Shown here one piece after another: positions 61,970 to 64,000 of a DNA stretch of 64,000 nucleotides (the first letter of the stretch is position 1; the number at the start of each line of letters is the position of its first letter). The notes under the pieces are model-generated. The model had not been told where the DNA came from. It did no database searches and saw only the letters and a list, made by a program, of their open reading frames with translations. Source of the stretch: Methylobacterium haplocladii (GTDB lineage Bacteria > Pseudomonadota > Alphaproteobacteria > Rhizobiales > Beijerinckiaceae); NCBI RefSeq assembly GCF_007992175.1, contig NZ_BJZT01000040.1, positions 1 through 64,000 on the forward strand, in the 5' to 3' direction. A program made the translations under genes and the position numbers.

Positions 61970-62674
61970 TTATTCCGTGGGCGGGGAGACCCGCCCGCGA
62001 AACCCCGTTGCCAACACGTAGAGCTCGCTCGAATCCGCGCGGCTGGCATTCGGCTTGACGTGGCGGACGCTGGCGAAGTCGCGCTTGAGGTCGGCGAGCA
62101 GGTCGCCCTCGGTGCCGCCCTGGAACACCTTGGCCAGGTATGCGCCGCCGGGCGCCAGGATATCGCGGGCGAACTCGGCTGCGACTTCGGCGAGGCCGAT
62201 GATGCGCAGGTGGTCGGTCTTCTTATGGCCGGTGGTGTTGGCGGCCATGTCCGACAGGACGAGATCGGCCGGCCCGCCGAGCAGGTCGGTGAGCAGCCCC
62301 GGGGCGGTCGGGTCGAGGAAGTCGAGCATGATGAACTCGACGCCGGTCATCGGCTCGATTTCGAGCAGGTCGATGCCGACGACATAGCCTTCGGCCCCGA
62401 TCTTCTTCGCGGCGACCTGCGACCAGCCGCCGGGGGCGGCGCCGAGATCGACGATCTTCTGGCCCGGCTTCAGCAGGTTGAAACGCTCGTCGATCTCGAT
62501 GAGCTTGAAGGCGGCACGCGAGCGGTAGCCCTCGCGCTTGGCCCGCGCCACATAGGGGTCGTTGAGCTGACGCTCCAGCCAGCGCTTCTGCGACAGGGTG
62601 CGCCCGCGCCCGGTCTTCACCCGCTGCTTCAGGTCGCCTCGCAGGCCCCCGCTGGCCCCGCGTCGGTCGGTCAT
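61970..62674 (-). CDS. rlmE: 23S rRNA (uridine-2552-2'-O)-methyltransferase
   Basis: SAM-dependent 2'-O-methyltransferase acting on U2552 of 23S rRNA in the A loop. The 234-residue protein has YRSRAAFKLIEID (catalytic Lys), motif I VDLGAAPGGWSQVAA, VLSDMAANTTGH (catalytic Asp), AYLAKVFQGG and the final SSELYVLATGFRG (Glu). The N-terminal basic extension (RQRVK..., KRWLERQLNDPY) is typical. ATG 62674 is the family start; the frame upstream is open only by GC bias. Convergent with ohr by 12 bases. Confidence 0.95.
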   Translation of the reverse strand: MTDRRGASGGLRGDLKQRVKTGRGRTLSQKRWLERQLNDPYVARAKREGYRSRAAFKLIEIDERFNLLKPGQKIVDLGAAPGGWSQVAAKKIGAEGYVVGIDLLEIEPMTGVEFIMLDFLDPTAPGLLTDLLGGPADLVLSDMAANTTGHKKTDHLRIIGLAEVAAEFARDILAPGGAYLAKVFQGGTEGDLLADLKRDFASVRHVKPNASRADSSELYVLATGFRGRVSPPTE

Positions 62675-62806
62675 CCTCAGTCCTTCTCGTCTTCGGGCTG
62701 CGACGCCGCGTCCGCACGGGGCAGCCCTGCGGGGCGGGCGACCCGCCCGGCTCCCGCCATCGCTAAAGGCTACACCAGCAACGAGCCAACATCGCAAGGC
62801 GCGATC

Positions 62807-64000
62807 GTGACAGCACCCTTCCGGTCGATCCGGCCCGACCCCTCCCTCGAACCGACCCCGCGCCAGGCACGTGGCCCGGGCTTTCGCGAGTTCGTGGGGA
62901 TCGTCGCGCTGATGATGGCGGTGACCGCGATCTCCATCGACAACCTGCTGCCGGCCTTCCCCGTCATCCAGGAGCGATTCTCGGTCGCGGACCCGAACCG
63001 GCTTCAGTTGCTGATTTACGTCTACATGGTCGGCTTCGGGCTGGGGCAGATCCTGTACGGGCCGCTCTCGGACTCCCTCGGGCGGCGCAAGGTGCTGCTT
63101 GTCAGCCTCGCGATCTACCTCGGGGCGACGGTGCTGGCGATGTTCAGCCCGTCGTTCGGTTGGCTGCTGGCTGCGCGCATCCTCCAGGGCATCGGCGCGG
63201 CCGGCGGGCGCGTTCTGTCGCTCGCCATCGTGCGCGACCGCTATGCCGGGCGCGCCATGGCGAGCGTGATGTCGTTGATCACCATGGTGTTTCTGATCGT
63301 GCCGATGCTGGCGCCGGCCCTTGGACAGGCCATGCTGCTGTTCGGTTCCTGGGTCTGGGTCTTCGTCTCGATGCTGGCGCTCGGCGGCATCCTGGCGGTC
63401 TGGTTCTCGATCCGGATGCCGGAGACGCTCCATCCGGAACACCGCCGCCCGCTCTCGCTCAAGGCCATGGGTCAGGCCCTGCGCCTGACGCTGAGGAGCC
63501 GCGCGACGCTGGGCTACGGCACCGCACTCGGGCTGATGGTCGGCTGCATCATGGGCTATGTCGGCTCGGCCGAGCAGGTCTTCGATTCCGGGCTGTACCA
63601 TCTCGGCGGCTGGTTTCCGGCGGCCTTCGCCCTGGTCGCCGGCGCCATGGGCGCCTCGACCCTGATCAATGCCCGCCTCGTCGAGCGGCTCGGCATGCAC
63701 TGGCTGTCCCATGCCGGCCTGATCGCCTTCGTCGCGGTGGCGCTCGTGCAGGTCGGCATCGGGCTCGTCTGGCAAGGGCACCCGCCGCTCTGGCTGTTTC
63801 TCACGGTGTTGAGCGCCAACCAGTTCCTGATCAGCTTCACCATGCCGAACTTCCAGGCGCTGGCGATGCAGCCCGTCGGCGAGGTCGCCGGCACCGCCTC
63901 GTCGTTCCTGGGCTTCTACACGACGCTGCTCGGCGCGGCCTTCGGCACGGTCATCGGCCAGAGCTTCGACGGCACCGTACTGCCGGTGGGCGTCGGCTAT
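62807..64000 (+). CDS. Multidrug efflux MFS transporter, Bcr/CflA-like (3' truncated)
   Basis: The frame from GTG 62807 (AAGG 8 bases ahead) is open to the window end, so the C-terminus is missing; about 398 residues are visible. It has 11-12 membrane helices, motif A GPLSDSLGRRKVLL between helices 2 and 3, and the helix-4/5 phrase RILQGIGAAGGRVLSLAIVRDRY, which is typical of the Bcr/CflA drug-resistance group. The substrate is not known. It is divergent from rlmE. Confidence 0.85.
   Translation, partial: MTAPFRSIRPDPSLEPTPRQARGPGFREFVGIVALMMAVTAISIDNLLPAFPVIQERFSVADPNRLQLLIYVYMVGFGLGQILYGPLSDSLGRRKVLLVSLAIYLGATVLAMFSPSFGWLLAARILQGIGAAGGRVLSLAIVRDRYAGRAMASVMSLITMVFLIVPMLAPALGQAMLLFGSWVWVFVSMLALGGILAVWFSIRMPETLHPEHRRPLSLKAMGQALRLTLRSRATLGYGTALGLMVGCIMGYVGSAEQVFDSGLYHLGGWFPAAFALVAGAMGASTLINARLVERLGMHWLSHAGLIAFVAVALVQVGIGLVWQGHPPLWLFLTVLSANQFLISFTMPNFQALAMQPVGEVAGTASSFLGFYTTLLGAAFGTVIGQSFDGTVLPVGVGY

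Noticed and set aside
62674..63781. N-terminal extension of rlmE across the MFS gene
   Set aside because: The minus frame stays open but reads Asp/Arg/His-rich nonsense; RlmE has its family start at 62674 and the plus strand encodes a transporter.
1..64000. tRNA, rRNA, integrase or transposase genes that would mark a mobile element
   Set aside because: None recognised by eye on either strand; the accessory nature of 1-9260 rests on domain content only.

Overview
The window looks like a chromosomal segment of a methylotrophic alphaproteobacterium of the Methylobacterium/Methylorubrum group. The evidence is very high GC, strong third-position GC in the genes, a complete calcium-type methanol dehydrogenase cluster (mxaFJGIRSACKLDEHB), a class I PHA synthase, and several families of short GC-rich intergenic palindromes. 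The assignment rests on my recognition of these proteins; no database search was run.

Layout. (1) 1-9260 is an accessory region that resembles a conflict/defence or nucleotide-signalling island: a 5'-truncated membrane-anchored coiled-coil/WD40/TPR protein (STAND-like), a patatin phospholipase overlapping a two-Rossmann TrkA-N/RyR membrane protein, and a divergent SLOG-SLATT membrane protein that appears to start at CTG. (2) 9298-26000 holds mostly housekeeping or envelope genes: a NicO-type metal exporter with a DUF1007 partner, glyS (with an AT-rich internal block), a hypothetical, scoAB, an AsmA protein, a DsbD/ScsB-like protein, an MBL-fold hydrolase, a YafK-type L,D-transpeptidase-fold protein, a glycosyltransferase, a fluoroacetate-dehalogenase-like hydrolase and a trypsin-like protease. 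(3) 26140-39281 is the mxa cluster. An mxaF-type promoter (AAGACT-N18-TAGAAA) sits about 180 bases before mxaF. A hairpin follows mxaF. Most genes downstream of mxaR overlap by 4 bases. Palindromic repeats sit in the mxaI-mxaR and mxaD-mxaE gaps. (4) 39437-47500 holds hisN, sufE, a degenerate HWE-type sensor kinase, zwf, a YcbB-like L,D-transpeptidase, a PpiC prolyl isomerase and a DsbA-like oxidoreductase. (5) 47672-64000 holds an AmpG-like permease, a PadR regulator with a 20-base-arm palindrome at its start, a three-domain Aas-type acyltransferase/ligase divergent from a TetR regulator, a duplicated left-handed beta-helix protein, moaE, a PerM/AI-2E transporter, a class I aminotransferase, a small lipoprotein, phaC, ohr, rlmE and a 3'-truncated MFS efflux pump.

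How genes work together. MxaF and MxaI form the periplasmic PQQ-methanol dehydrogenase, and MxaG (cytochrome cL) takes its electrons. MxaJ is a periplasmic accessory protein. MxaR/S/A/C/K/L (MoxR ATPase, DUF58 and VWA proteins, membrane helpers) are needed for assembly and calcium insertion. MxaD, MxaE and MxaH are periplasmic accessories, and MxaB is a response regulator. PhaC and ScoAB fit carbon storage and ketone-body/acetoacetate use. The 5' island has no obvious link to methylotrophy. No tRNA, rRNA, CRISPR array, transposase or integrase was recognised.
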